Source of the DNA: an uncultured Bacteroidales bacterium
GTDB taxonomy: Bacteria; Bacteroidota; Bacteroidia; Bacteroidales; FEN-979
Reading direction: 5' to 3'
Length of the DNA: 39,485 bases
NCBI GenBank assembly: GCA_903916595.1
Contig: CAIWXI010000053.1
Span: 1 to 39,485, forward strand
This document shows positions 15,779 through 24,513 of this stretch, piece by piece. The translations under genes and the position numbers were made by a program. A model generated the notes under the pieces. The model did no database searches and was not told where the DNA came from. It saw only the letters and a program-made list of their open reading frames with translations. Numbering within the stretch: the first letter of the stretch is position 1; every line of letters begins with the position of its first letter.

Positions 15779-16654
15779 ATGACCTTTGCCGTTTACGGAA
15801 AACATCTTGCAGAGACGGTTTTACCGATATTGCAGACTCTTGTTGATAAGCTTGGGAATGCCGGGCAGCTGTATTTTTATGAGCCGTTTTTCAGGGCGAT
15901 AGGTGGAAAGCTGCATTTTGCCGACCAACCTTTGCTTTTTTCTACCCAGGCTGAGATCCAGGGCAGGGCCGACATTTTATTTTCGATAGGAGGTGATGGC
16001 ACAATGCTTGACGCAGTGACTCTTGTGGGAGATTCCGGGATTTTGCTCAATGGTATCAATATGGGTAGGCTTGGCTTTCTGTCGGGTATTTCGAAGGGAC
16101 AGATAATTCCGGCCCTCGACGCCATCCTCGCTTCTGAATACGATATTGACCAGCGTACTTTGCTGAAACTGGAGACCTCGAACGGTTTGTTCCTGCCGTT
16201 TAATTTTGCCTTGAACGAGCTTACGGTATCCAAGGCGAAACCTATGTCATTGCTTACGATCCATGCCCGGGTTAACGACGATTTTTTGAATTCATACTGG
16301 GCTGATGGCCTTATTGTTTCAACTCCTACAGGCTCTACAGCTTATTCGCTGAGTTGTAACGGGCCTATCATCGCACCGGATGCAGGTTCGTTTGTAATTA
16401 CTCCGATCGCGAGCCATAACCTTACTGTAAGGCCCGTTGTCATAAGAGATGATGTTGAGATCAGAATCCGGATCGGCGGAGAAAAGACATCTTTTTTCGT
16501 AAGCCTTGATTCCCGAATTCAGGAGGTTGAAAACCCTGTTGAACTCGTGATCAGGAAAGCTGGATTCAAGGTTAATCTTCTGAGGCTTCGTAATGCATCG
16601 TTTTTCAATACATTGAGGGATAAATTAAACTGGGGGCTTGATGTTCGGAATTAG
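15779..16654 (+). CDS. nadK: NAD kinase
   Basis: 291 residues. It phosphorylates NAD to NADP using ATP or polyphosphate. The family motifs are all present: GGDGTML (71-77, catalytic Asp), NGINMGRLGFLSG (91-103), NELTVSK (146-152) and DGLIVSTPTGSTAYSLSCNG (176-195), followed by PIASHNLTVRPVVI. Length is typical. It opens a second transcription unit in the envelope cluster, with its own promoter directly behind the upstream terminator. An 89-bp gap separates it from porG. Confidence 0.96.
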   Translation: MTFAVYGKHLAETVLPILQTLVDKLGNAGQLYFYEPFFRAIGGKLHFADQPLLFSTQAEIQGRADILFSIGGDGTMLDAVTLVGDSGILLNGINMGRLGFLSGISKGQIIPALDAILASEYDIDQRTLLKLETSNGLFLPFNFALNELTVSKAKPMSLLTIHARVNDDFLNSYWADGLIVSTPTGSTAYSLSCNGPIIAPDAGSFVITPIASHNLTVRPVVIRDDVEIRIRIGGEKTSFFVSLDSRIQEVENPVELVIRKAGFKVNLLRLRNASFFNTLRDKLNWGLDVRN

Positions 16655-16743
16655 ATTTAATTCTTAACGTCGCTCATCCAATAAAGCCGATCTTTTTACG
16701 TTTAAATAGATTGTTGAAAATCATGATATTTTTACCTGGAGAA

Positions 16744-17574
16744 ATGCGGACAGAAAAAAGCTGGCCATCCATACTGCGAGGATGTGTCCAAATGCTGGCT
16801 GTCGGTATATTCTGTATGACTGGAGGTCACATCTCCGGCCAGAGCATGGAGGCCGGACTCTATGGCGGGGGTATGTATTACCTTGGAGATCTGAATCCCG
16901 GTAAACAATTTATGAATTATAATATAGCTTATGGTATTCTTGCAAGGTATAATATCAACGATCGCTGGGCGGTGAAGCTTAGTGCGTACCGGGGGAATGT
17001 CAAGGGTAATTCAACACAGTCGAAATTCCTGCCCGAAAGGGATCTTTCCTTTTCAAGTCCCGTGACTGATATTTCGGCCGTAGCTGAATTTAACTTCTTC
17101 GATTTTTATGTTGGAAGCCGCAAGAACTGGATATCTCCCTATATTTACGCGGGATTTTCTTTTTTCCTTTTTAACCCTCAAAATGGGGGCGTTTCGCTGC
17201 AAACCATTGGAACAGAAGGGCAAAACGTGGGGTACCAGGGAAGGACACCCTATAAAACTTATTCTTTCGGGATACCATTTGGACTTGGTGTGAAGATCAG
17301 CCTTGCCCGCAGGCTTGGCCTGGCGGTTTTCTGGGAGATGCACAAAACCTTTACCGATTATCTTGATGACGTGAGTACGACCTATTACATGGTCGGATCA
17401 ACAATCAACAAGGATGATCCATCACGCTTACTTTCCGACCCGACCAGGAGCTATGACCCCGGCATGGAGAGAGGGAATCCAAGAAATAATGACTGGTATT
17501 CATTCAGTGGTATAACGCTTACTTATAAATTTAATCTTGTGTCGCGCAAGCGTTGCAGGGATTTAGAACATTAA
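16744..17574 (+). CDS. porG: PorG-like T9SS outer-membrane component (DUF6089)
   Basis: 276 residues from the ATG at 16744, which is preceded by TGGAGAA and opens a signal peptide ending near GGHISGQ; TTG or ATG starts 21-33 bp upstream would only add a non-signal stretch. The mature protein is an eight-stranded-type outer-membrane barrel: MEAGLYGGGMYYLGDLNPGK (35-54), then YGILARYNINDRWAVKLSAY, and NWISPYIYAGFSFFLFNP in the middle. It ends FSGITLTYKFNL. This is the DUF6089 family that includes PorG of Porphyromonas gingivalis, which contacts the PorK-PorN ring of the type IX secretion system. The gene order porG-uppS-bamA-ompH-ompH is the one I recall for PG0189-PG0193. Cargo proteins with T9SS tails occur elsewhere in this window. 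It is 7 bp upstream of uppS and surely co-transcribed with it. Confidence 0.82.
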   Translation: MRTEKSWPSILRGCVQMLAVGIFCMTGGHISGQSMEAGLYGGGMYYLGDLNPGKQFMNYNIAYGILARYNINDRWAVKLSAYRGNVKGNSTQSKFLPERDLSFSSPVTDISAVAEFNFFDFYVGSRKNWISPYIYAGFSFFLFNPQNGGVSLQTIGTEGQNVGYQGRTPYKTYSFGIPFGLGVKISLARRLGLAVFWEMHKTFTDYLDDVSTTYYMVGSTINKDDPSRLLSDPTRSYDPGMERGNPRNNDWYSFSGITLTYKFNLVSRKRCRDLEH

Positions 17575-17581
17575 AGGAACC

Positions 17582-18358
17582 ATGGCCCAGGCGAGTTTAA
17601 AAGACCGGATTGACCTTAGCAAGCTGCCAGCTCACGTTGCCATTATCATGGATGGTAACGGGCGTTGGGCTAAGAAGCAGGGTTTTGTGCGTACTCTCGG
17701 CCATGAAAGGGGAGTGGATTCGGTGAGGAATACAGTAGAAGCCGCGGCAGAACTTGGATTAGCTTACCTTACCCTGTATGCTTTTTCTACTGAAAACTGG
17801 AACCGCCCCAAATATGAAATTGACGCTTTGATGCGCATCCTGGTGAAATCACTGCACAAAGAGATGAACACCCTGATGAAGAACAACATCAAGCTGGAAG
17901 CCATCGGTAACCTCGAGAGCCTTCCTGCAGGAAGCCGCAGGGAGCTGATGAAATCTATCAAGACCACCTCGGGCAATACAGGCCTCACGCTTGTATTAGC
18001 GCTCAGTTACAGCTCCAGGTGGGAGATTATTGAAGCAGTCAAATCAATTGTAAATGAAGTCAGGGAAGGCAAACTGGAAATAGAAAATATAGACATACTC
18101 TCTTTTACGCGATTCCTCACAACACGAAATATTCCCGAACCCGAATTACTTATCCGGACCAGCGGCGAATTCAGGGTCAGTAATTTCCTGCTGTGGCAGA
18201 TAGCCTATGCCGAATTATATTTCACTCCTGTATTATGGCCTGATTTTTCCAGGGAGGATTTTTATGCTGCAATTGTCGATTTTCAGCAAAGGGAAAGAAG
18301 ATTTGGAATGACCAGCGAACAGATCAATAAACTCGAACAAAAAATGCATAGGCGATAG
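17582..18358 (+). CDS. uppS: Undecaprenyl pyrophosphate synthase (isoprenyl transferase)
   Basis: 258 residues. It condenses eight isopentenyl diphosphates onto farnesyl diphosphate to make the C55 carrier for peptidoglycan and O-glycan synthesis. Cis-prenyltransferase motifs: HVAIIMDGNGRWAKKQG (18-34, catalytic D24), GHERGVDSVRN (40-50), LTLYAFSTENWNRP (63-76), and LLIRTSGEFRVSNFLLWQ with AYAELYFTPVLWPDF near the end. It lies 7 bp after porG and 1 bp before bamA, so the three are translated from one transcript. Confidence 0.97.
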   Translation: MAQASLKDRIDLSKLPAHVAIIMDGNGRWAKKQGFVRTLGHERGVDSVRNTVEAAAELGLAYLTLYAFSTENWNRPKYEIDALMRILVKSLHKEMNTLMKNNIKLEAIGNLESLPAGSRRELMKSIKTTSGNTGLTLVLALSYSSRWEIIEAVKSIVNEVREGKLEIENIDILSFTRFLTTRNIPEPELLIRTSGEFRVSNFLLWQIAYAELYFTPVLWPDFSREDFYAAIVDFQQRERRFGMTSEQINKLEQKMHRR

Positions 18359-18359
18359 G

Positions 18360-20984
18360 ATGGATAAACGATTTTTGATTCTCTTCCTGCTACTCATATT
18401 ACTCGTGCCTTTGTCCAGGGCCCAGATTACTATCGGCCAGCAGACCGGTGTGGACTACACCAACCCGAAAGAATACACGATTGGTGGGATCACCGTGAGC
18501 GGTGTGCGGTACCTTGACGGTAATGTCCTTATCATGTTGTCGGGGCTCACCGTGGGTGAAAAAATAAAGGTCCCCAGCGACAAGATCACCGGCGCCGTGA
18601 GGAAACTATGGGAGCAGGGCCTTTTTGAGGATATCCAGATATCCGTCACCAAAATCGTGGATAACCAGATTTTTCTCGATATATGGTTGAAAGAACGCCC
18701 AAGGCTATCGAAATTCCAGTTCAACGGGATAAAAAAATCAGATGCCGATGAGATACGCGAGAAAATCAGGCTGGTAAAGGGTGAATATGTTACTGATAAC
18801 ATGATTCTGAAAACCAAGAACATCATCAGAAAATATTATACCGACAAAGGTTTTCTGAATGTTCAGATCAATGTCCAGCAAAAGAAAGACACGGCCGCTG
18901 CTAATGATGTGGTATTGTTCATCAATATTAATAAGAACGAAAGAGTAAAAATATACGATATCACTCTGCATGGCAATACTCAGATCAACAATGAAGTTGC
19001 GATGGGCGCTATGAAAAAGACCAAGGAAAAAAGCTTATTCAATCCGATGAACAATCTGAGCGGGATGCTGGTCGACGCGGGATATCACGCGGCTACGCTC
19101 GATTTTACAGAGATCGCCAATGATGTTGAAAAACAGGGGATTGAAAATGTGCGGCTTAGAATATTCAAATCGTCGAAATTCATTCCCGAAGATTACGAGG
19201 AAGACAAGCAGAACCTCATCAAGCGCTATAACTCTCTCGGATACCGTGATGCCAGAATCATAAAAGATTCTATTTCGAAATTTGATGAAAGCTCTATTAA
19301 TGTTGATATCTGGGTAGAAGAAGGTCCTAAATACTACATCCGTAATATCAGCTGGGTCGGAAATACCAAGTATACTTCCGATGTGCTTAGCCACTTCCTT
19401 AAACTGAAAAAGGGCGATGTATATGATCAGGAATCACTTGAAACGGCCTTATCTTATAATCCGAACGGGGCAGATATCCGTTCGCTTTACATGGACGACG
19501 GATACCTGTTTTTCGATGTGGTTCCTGTTGAGGTGAGAGTAGAGAATGATTCAATAGACCTGGAGATCCGAATGCATGAAGGGCCTCAGGCAACGATCAA
19601 CAAAGTAACAGTAAAGGGTAATACCAAGACCAACGACCATGTTGCACTAAGGGAAGTGCAGACCCGGCCGGGTCAGTTATTCAGTCGTGATAACCTGATT
19701 CGTTCCCAGCGCCAGTTAGCTCAGCTAAAATATTTTGATGCTGAAAAACTGAGCCCGAATGTGAATCCCAAACCCGATGCAGGCCAGGTTGACATCGAAT
19801 ATGGGGTTGAGGAAACCTCGGCCGACCAAATTGAACTCTCAGGCGGCTGGGGATATGGAAGGATTATCGGCACTCTTGGCCTGTCGTTCAACAATTTCTC
19901 GCTCAGAAACATAACCAACCTGAAAGCCTGGAGACCGATTCCCGCGGGCGACGGACAAAAACTCAGCGTGAGGTTTCAGACATACGGGAAAGGATATTAC
20001 AGTTATTCATTCTCATTTACAGAACCCTGGGTTGGTGGCAAGAAACCTCTGGCTTTAAGCCTTTCATACGTGCATTCACGCTATACTAACGGCCTTGCCA
20101 ACGACGATCCTTTGTTTGGCTTTTTCAAGATAGATGGGGTATCTATCGGGCTGGGTTCCCAGCTGAAATGGCCTGATAACTATTTTACCCTGTACGAGTC
20201 ATTTAATTATAATAAATATACCACCCAGAATTATTCATCTATTTTCTCGTTCGGTGGAGGCAATGGTACTTATAATGCCTTAAGCTTTTCAGTAGTACTT
20301 TCAAGAAATTGTGTGGATGCCCCGATTTTTGCCAGGAGTGGTTCCGAATTTGCAATCACTGGTGAAGTTACTCCCCCGTATTCTCTTTTCAGGGGAAATG
20401 TGGACTACAAAACAATGACGGTAAATGAGAAATATAAATGGGTTGAGTTCTGGAAATTCAAATTCAAAGGAGCCTGGTATATCAACCTGATCCAGAAACT
20501 GGTACTCACACCAAGAGTTCAGTTTGGAGTGCTGGGAGCATACGACTATGACCTTGGCATTACCCCTTTCCAAAGGTTTTATCTGGGGGGAGATGGTCTT
20601 TCAGGATATAACAACATGGACGGCAGGGAGCTGATCGGGATGAGAGGTTATGTTAACAACTCCCTTACCCCGGGTTACCCCAATACGATTTTGGGGGGAG
20701 TATGCTATACGAAATATACCCTTGAACTACGGTATCCTATCTCACTGAATCCGTCTGCAACGATTTATGCACTTACCTTTTTGGAAGCAGGTAACGACTG
20801 GTCAGCGTGGAAGGAGTTCAATCCGTTTAACGTGTATCGTTCGGTAGGCGTTGGGGTTAGGGTGTTTTTGCCGATGTTTGGTTTATTGGGACTTGACTGG
20901 GGGTATGGTCTCGACAAGGTCCCGAATGCTCCGGGCTCAAATGGCAGTCAGTTCCATTTCTCAATCAATTCATCGCTGGACTAA
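18360..20984 (+). CDS. bamA: Outer-membrane protein assembly factor BamA
   Basis: 874 residues. Signal peptide 1-22 (MDKRFLILFLLLILLVPLSRA). Five POTRA domains follow in about 40-455, seen as repeats of the type GGITVSGVRYLDGNVLIML, FQFNGIKKSD, ITLHGNTQINNEVAM, ISWVGNTKYTSDVLSHFLKL and VTVKGNTKTNDHVALREVQT. The last 400 residues are the 16-strand barrel with the lid-lock motif MRGY (761-764). BamA inserts barrel proteins into the outer membrane. The chain ends FHFSINSSLD, a few residues past the usual terminal aromatic. A 104-bp gap with copies of the 8-mer ATGGTGAA separates it from skp. Confidence 0.96.
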   Translation: MDKRFLILFLLLILLVPLSRAQITIGQQTGVDYTNPKEYTIGGITVSGVRYLDGNVLIMLSGLTVGEKIKVPSDKITGAVRKLWEQGLFEDIQISVTKIVDNQIFLDIWLKERPRLSKFQFNGIKKSDADEIREKIRLVKGEYVTDNMILKTKNIIRKYYTDKGFLNVQINVQQKKDTAAANDVVLFININKNERVKIYDITLHGNTQINNEVAMGAMKKTKEKSLFNPMNNLSGMLVDAGYHAATLDFTEIANDVEKQGIENVRLRIFKSSKFIPEDYEEDKQNLIKRYNSLGYRDARIIKDSISKFDESSINVDIWVEEGPKYYIRNISWVGNTKYTSDVLSHFLKLKKGDVYDQESLETALSYNPNGADIRSLYMDDGYLFFDVVPVEVRVENDSIDLEIRMHEGPQATINKVTVKGNTKTNDHVALREVQTRPGQLFSRDNLIRSQRQLAQLKYFDAEKLSPNVNPKPDAGQVDIEYGVEETSADQIELSGGWGYGRIIGTLGLSFNNFSLRNITNLKAWRPIPAGDGQKLSVRFQTYGKGYYSYSFSFTEPWVGGKKPLALSLSYVHSRYTNGLANDDPLFGFFKIDGVSIGLGSQLKWPDNYFTLYESFNYNKYTTQNYSSIFSFGGGNGTYNALSFSVVLSRNCVDAPIFARSGSEFAITGEVTPPYSLFRGNVDYKTMTVNEKYKWVEFWKFKFKGAWYINLIQKLVLTPRVQFGVLGAYDYDLGITPFQRFYLGGDGLSGYNNMDGRELIGMRGYVNNSLTPGYPNTILGGVCYTKYTLELRYPISLNPSATIYALTFLEAGNDWSAWKEFNPFNVYRSVGVGVRVFLPMFGLLGLDWGYGLDKVPNAPGSNGSQFHFSINSSLD

Positions 20985-21088
20985 TTTAAATGGTGAAATG
21001 GTGTTCGGCGAAGCCGTAATGAACACAAATAAAATAGACAATTCGTGAATAAATGGTGAAATAACGATAAAAAATTAATACCTTATAT

Positions 21089-21694
21089 ATGAAAAAGTCA
21101 GCACTAATAGCAATTGCGTTTTTTCTGCTGGTATCGCTCAGCAGCCAGGCTCAGAAATTTGCATATGTCGACAGCCAGTACATCCTCGATAACATTCCTG
21201 AATTCGCAGAGGCTCAGGCCCAGCTTGAGGAATTGAGTAACCAGTATCAGAAGGAGATCGATGCGAAATTTGCTGATGTTGACAAAATGTACAAGGAATT
21301 CCAGGCCCAGGCGGTTCTTCTTCCTGAAGATATGAAAAAGAAAAAGGAGCAGGAGATCATTGATGCCGAGAAGGAAGCAAAATCACTGCAGAGGACAAGA
21401 TTCGGAAAAGACGGAGACCTGTTCAAAAAAAGGCAGGAGTTTGTAAAACCTATTCAGGAGAAGATATACAACGCTATTCAGGAGATTGCAACCGGTAATA
21501 ATTATGCCGTGATCTTCGACAAGGGTGGCAGTCTTTCCATACTATTCGCAAATCCCAAGTATGACGTAAGCGATGATGTTCTCGACAAACTGGGAGCCAG
21601 CTTATCAGGACGCAAGGGCAAGGCTACAAGCAAACCTGCTGAGAACAGCGGAGGCGGCCAGCCAACACCACAAAACCCTGCCGGAAAAAAATAA
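21089..21694 (+). CDS. Skp/OmpH-type periplasmic chaperone, first copy
   Basis: 201 residues. Signal peptide 1-21 (MKKSALIAIAFFLLVSLSSQA), then KFAYVDSQYILDNIPEFAEA, the beta strand that starts all OmpH proteins. A long charged coiled-coil tentacle (about 42-135) follows, then a closing strand NYAVIFDKGGSLSILFANPK. Skp trimers hold unfolded outer-membrane proteins on their way to BamA, encoded just upstream. Unlike the second copy it has a C-terminal extension (about 180-201) rich in G, P, K and Q. A near -7 box (TACCTTAT, 21079) almost touches the ATG, so the main promoter is probably the upstream one. Confidence 0.9.
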   Translation: MKKSALIAIAFFLLVSLSSQAQKFAYVDSQYILDNIPEFAEAQAQLEELSNQYQKEIDAKFADVDKMYKEFQAQAVLLPEDMKKKKEQEIIDAEKEAKSLQRTRFGKDGDLFKKRQEFVKPIQEKIYNAIQEIATGNNYAVIFDKGGSLSILFANPKYDVSDDVLDKLGASLSGRKGKATSKPAENSGGGQPTPQNPAGKK

Positions 21695-21709
21695 GGTATG
21701 TCTTAATAG

Positions 21710-21739
21710 TTTGACTTTCACGAAAATTTAATAATTTTG
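21710..21739 (+). promoter_or_regulatory. Predicted promoter of the second skp gene
   Basis: TTTG (21710-21713), an 18-bp spacer and TAATTTTG (21732-21739) give full matches to both Bacteroidota promoter boxes. It is the best promoter match in the window. The ATG is 38 nt downstream of the -7 box, so the second skp can be expressed apart from bamA. Confidence 0.75.
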
Positions 21740-21777
21740 CAGTCCCAATCAGAGTATAAACCATTTAATAGCACAAG

Positions 21778-22299
21778 ATGAAAAAGTTAGCAAAGATTTT
21801 TGCCGTTGTTGCACTAGTTATTTTTATGTCAGCCTTTGCCCAGGCTCAGAATACAATTAAGATCGGGCACGTTGAATTCAATACCCTTCTTCAGGCCATG
21901 CCTGGTATTGATTCCGTTAAAATTAAGCTCCAGGTATATCAGAAAACACTTACAGACCAGATGGATGCCATGAAATCGGAATTTGAAAATAAGTACATGG
22001 ACTATCAGTCACAGTCGGCTACTATGTCTGATCTGATTAAACAAACCAAAGAGAAAGAACTTCAGGACCTCCAGGCCCGTATCGATGCCTTCCAGCAGAA
22101 AGCACAGACTGATATGCAGGCAAAACAGCAGGAACTTGTTCAACCTTTTATTGAAAAGGCAAAAGCTGCCGTAAAGGAAGTTGCCAAAGAGAATAAGTAT
22201 ACCTATGTTATCAACTCCATTGAAGATGTGGTTCTTTACAGCGAACCTTCCGACGATGTAATGCCCCTGGTGAAGAAGAAACTTGGAATAACAAATTAA
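21778..22299 (+). CDS. Skp/OmpH-type periplasmic chaperone, second copy
   Basis: 173 residues, a paralogue of the preceding gene. Signal peptide 1-23 (MKKLAKIFAVVALVIFMSAFAQA), then TIKIGHVEFNTLLQAMPGID, a coiled-coil arm (about 45-135, with QMDAMKSEFENKYMDYQSQS), and the closing strand YTYVINSIEDVVLYSEPSDD. Two neighbouring ompH genes after bamA are usual in Bacteroidales. It has its own strong promoter and is followed by a heptamer array and a terminator. Confidence 0.92.
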   Translation: MKKLAKIFAVVALVIFMSAFAQAQNTIKIGHVEFNTLLQAMPGIDSVKIKLQVYQKTLTDQMDAMKSEFENKYMDYQSQSATMSDLIKQTKEKELQDLQARIDAFQQKAQTDMQAKQQELVQPFIEKAKAAVKEVAKENKYTYVINSIEDVVLYSEPSDDVMPLVKKKLGITN

Positions 22300-22300
22300 A

Positions 22301-22328
22301 TCCGAAATCCGATATCCGATATCTGATA
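22301..22328. repeat. Four-unit heptamer array TCCGATA
   Basis: TCCGAAA, TCCGATA, TCCGATA and TCTGATA in exact 7-bp phase, starting one base after the stop codon of the second skp and running into the terminator stem. Confidence 0.7.
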
Positions 22329-22352
22329 AGCCCGGTTCATTCCGGGTTTTTT
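22328..22352 (+). terminator. Intrinsic terminator after the second skp
   Basis: AAGCCCGG (22328-22335) pairs with CCGGGTTT (22342-22349), including one G-T pair, over a TTCATT loop, followed by more T. It overlaps the stop codon of the convergent gamma-carbonic anhydrase gene. Only the plus strand has a T run, so it serves the skp side. Confidence 0.8.
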
Positions 22353-22884
22353 ATTTCCAGCACGAAGGGTCGTCGTCGTACCAGGAAGCATACCTGTTGT
22401 AATTCTTCGTGATCCGGTTCACCTGGCCTTCGAGGAGAGCCTGGTCGATATCCTTTACTTTGCGGGCAGGGACCCCGGTCCATACAGATCCTGACCCTAC
22501 CACGGTTCCTTCGGTCACCAGCGCCCCGGCTCCGACTATCGAGTTGCTGTTGATCACAGCCCCGTCCATAATGATTGCTCCCATACCGATCAGCACATTA
22601 TCGTGAATCGTACATCCGTGAATGATGGCATTGTGTGCGATAGAAACGTTGTTCCCGATAGTGACGGGCCATTTCTGGTAAGTGCAGTGGATGATAGCCC
22701 CATCCTGGACATTCACGTTATTGCCGATACGGATATCATGCACATCTCCCCTGATCACAGTATTGAACCACACACTGCAGTCATCGCCCATCACCACATT
22801 ACCTGTTATCGTGGCATTATCGGCCAGGAAGCAGTTCTTTCCGAACTTTGGGAGAATGCCTTTGACTGCCTTGATCAGTGCCAT
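22351..22884 (-). CDS. Gamma-carbonic anhydrase-like hexapeptide-repeat protein
   Basis: 177 residues folding as a left-handed beta helix: hexapeptide repeats run from about 17 to 135 (ATITGNVVMGDDCSVWFNTV, IRIGNNVNVQDGAIIH, VLIGMGAIIMDGAVI). The zinc histidines of the family are at H66, H84 and H89, with R45, D47, Q60 and D61 also conserved, so the metal site is intact. The short-loop form is of the YrdA/CaiE type rather than the archaeal Cam, and carbonic anhydrase activity is often weak in that group. A helix (145-165) packs on the outside. It is the last gene of the sucA-sucB-nadB run, 41 bp after nadB. Confidence 0.9.
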   Translation of the reverse strand: MALIKAVKGILPKFGKNCFLADNATITGNVVMGDDCSVWFNTVIRGDVHDIRIGNNVNVQDGAIIHCTYQKWPVTIGNNVSIAHNAIIHGCTIHDNVLIGMGAIIMDGAVINSNSIVGAGALVTEGTVVGSGSVWTGVPARKVKDIDQALLEGQVNRITKNYNRYASWYDDDPSCWK

Positions 22885-22925
22885 AGAAAGCTTGTATTTG
22901 TTTTCAATATTGTGATGAAGAATGA

Positions 22926-24500
22926 CTATCTTCTTTCCGAGACCCTGGGATAATCGAGGGAATAATGCAATCCCCTGCTTTCATGTCTTGCCCTTGCAGC
23001 TTTAATGATGAGATACCCTATGTTGATGAGGTTTCGGACCTCGCATATTTTTCTTGTCAGGATTGACCTGTTATAAAGCTCATCAGTCTCCCGGTAAAGA
23101 AGCTCCAGCCGGTCCTGAGCACGCTGCAGTCGCAGGTTAGACCTCACAATGCCAACATAATTGCTCATGATGCTCTGAACCTCTTTCAGGGTTTGTGTGA
23201 TCAGCACCATTTCCTCGTTCAGCACAGTGCCTTCAGCGTTCCAGTCGGGAATTCCATCAGGTATGCTTATGGAATTAATTTTACTGACAGCATCTACGCT
23301 TGAACGTTGTGAGAATACCAGAGATTCCAGCAGGGAGTTAGAGGCAAGCCGGTTGGCGCCGTGAAGGCCGGTTGAGGCACATTCACCGGAAGCGTAAAGG
23401 TTATGAATACTGCTGCGGCCGAGCTCATCGGTACGGATACCGCCACAGGTATAATGAGCCGCAGGCACCACCGGGATCATATCCCTGGTCATGTCGATTC
23501 CAACGCTCAGGCATTTTGCATAGATGGTCGGAAAATGGCTGATCAGTTCATTTTTTGGAAGATGGCGGCAATCGAGACATACATAATCATCTCCGCTTAT
23601 CTTCATCTCGTTGTCGATGGCGCGAGCCACGATATCTCTGGGGGCCAGTTCAAGCCTGGAGTCGTATTTGTACATAAACTCCTTGCCTTCACGGGTCCTG
23701 AGGATGGCTCCAAAACCTCTTACCGCTTCAGAAATGAGAAAAGCCGGCTTCTCTTCGGGATAGTAAAGCGATGTCGGATGAAACTGTATAAATTCCATAT
23801 TATCCACCGTTCCCTTCGCCCTGTAAACCATAGCGATGCCATCGCCCGTAGAGATCAGGGGGTTGGTGGTGTTAGTATACACGTTGCCCGCTCCGCCGGT
23901 TGCGACCAGGGTAATTTTTGAAAGTATGGTATTTACCAGCCTGGTACGCGGATCAATAACGTAAACACCAAAACAAGTAATATCGCTGGTCTTTTTATTC
24001 ACTTCAATCCCCATATGGTGCTGGGTGATCAGGTCAACGGTGAAATGGTTTTCAAGAATCTCTATATGCGGATGACGTTTTACCTGATCGAGAAGGGTAT
24101 CTTCGATCTCTCTTCCGGTCTTGTCCTTGTGGTGCAGCACACGGTACTCGGAATGCCCGCCTTCCTTGGCCAGGTCAAATTTTCCCGATTTAGTCTTGTC
24201 AAATTTCGCTCCCCACCGAACCAGGTCCCTGATCCGCTCTGTCGATTCGCTGATAGTAAACCTCACAACATGTTCATCGCAGAGACCGTCGCCCGCGATC
24301 AGGGTATCCTGGATGTGTTTCTCGTACGAGTCGGGAGTATACATCACCGCCGCAATCCCGCCCTGGGCCCAGCTTGTGGCCGTGTCATCCATTTTCGACT
24401 TCGTCAGTATGCAGACCTTGCCGTGTTTTGCCACTTTGAGTGCAAAAGATAAGCCGGCAATACCAGAGCCTATTACAAGGAAATCAACGATTTTTCTCAT
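22926..24500 (-). CDS. nadB: L-aspartate oxidase
   Basis: 524 residues. It oxidises L-aspartate to iminoaspartate, the first step of NAD synthesis. The FAD-binding start is DFLVIGSGIAGLSFALKVAK with GSGIAG at 11-16, followed by TSWAQGGIAA (42-51), EGGHSEYRVLHHKDKTG, and near the C-terminal part HYTCGGIRTDELGRSSI and SGECASTGLHGANRLASNSL. These separate it from fumarate reductase flavoproteins, and the C-terminal helical domain is complete. No nadA or nadC is next to it. It begins 13 bp after sucB. Confidence 0.95.
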   Translation of the reverse strand: MRKIVDFLVIGSGIAGLSFALKVAKHGKVCILTKSKMDDTATSWAQGGIAAVMYTPDSYEKHIQDTLIAGDGLCDEHVVRFTISESTERIRDLVRWGAKFDKTKSGKFDLAKEGGHSEYRVLHHKDKTGREIEDTLLDQVKRHPHIEILENHFTVDLITQHHMGIEVNKKTSDITCFGVYVIDPRTRLVNTILSKITLVATGGAGNVYTNTTNPLISTGDGIAMVYRAKGTVDNMEFIQFHPTSLYYPEEKPAFLISEAVRGFGAILRTREGKEFMYKYDSRLELAPRDIVARAIDNEMKISGDDYVCLDCRHLPKNELISHFPTIYAKCLSVGIDMTRDMIPVVPAAHYTCGGIRTDELGRSSIHNLYASGECASTGLHGANRLASNSLLESLVFSQRSSVDAVSKINSISIPDGIPDWNAEGTVLNEEMVLITQTLKEVQSIMSNYVGIVRSNLRLQRAQDRLELLYRETDELYNRSILTRKICEVRNLINIGYLIIKAARARHESRGLHYSLDYPRVSERR

Positions 24501-24513
24501 GATTACTGAAGTA

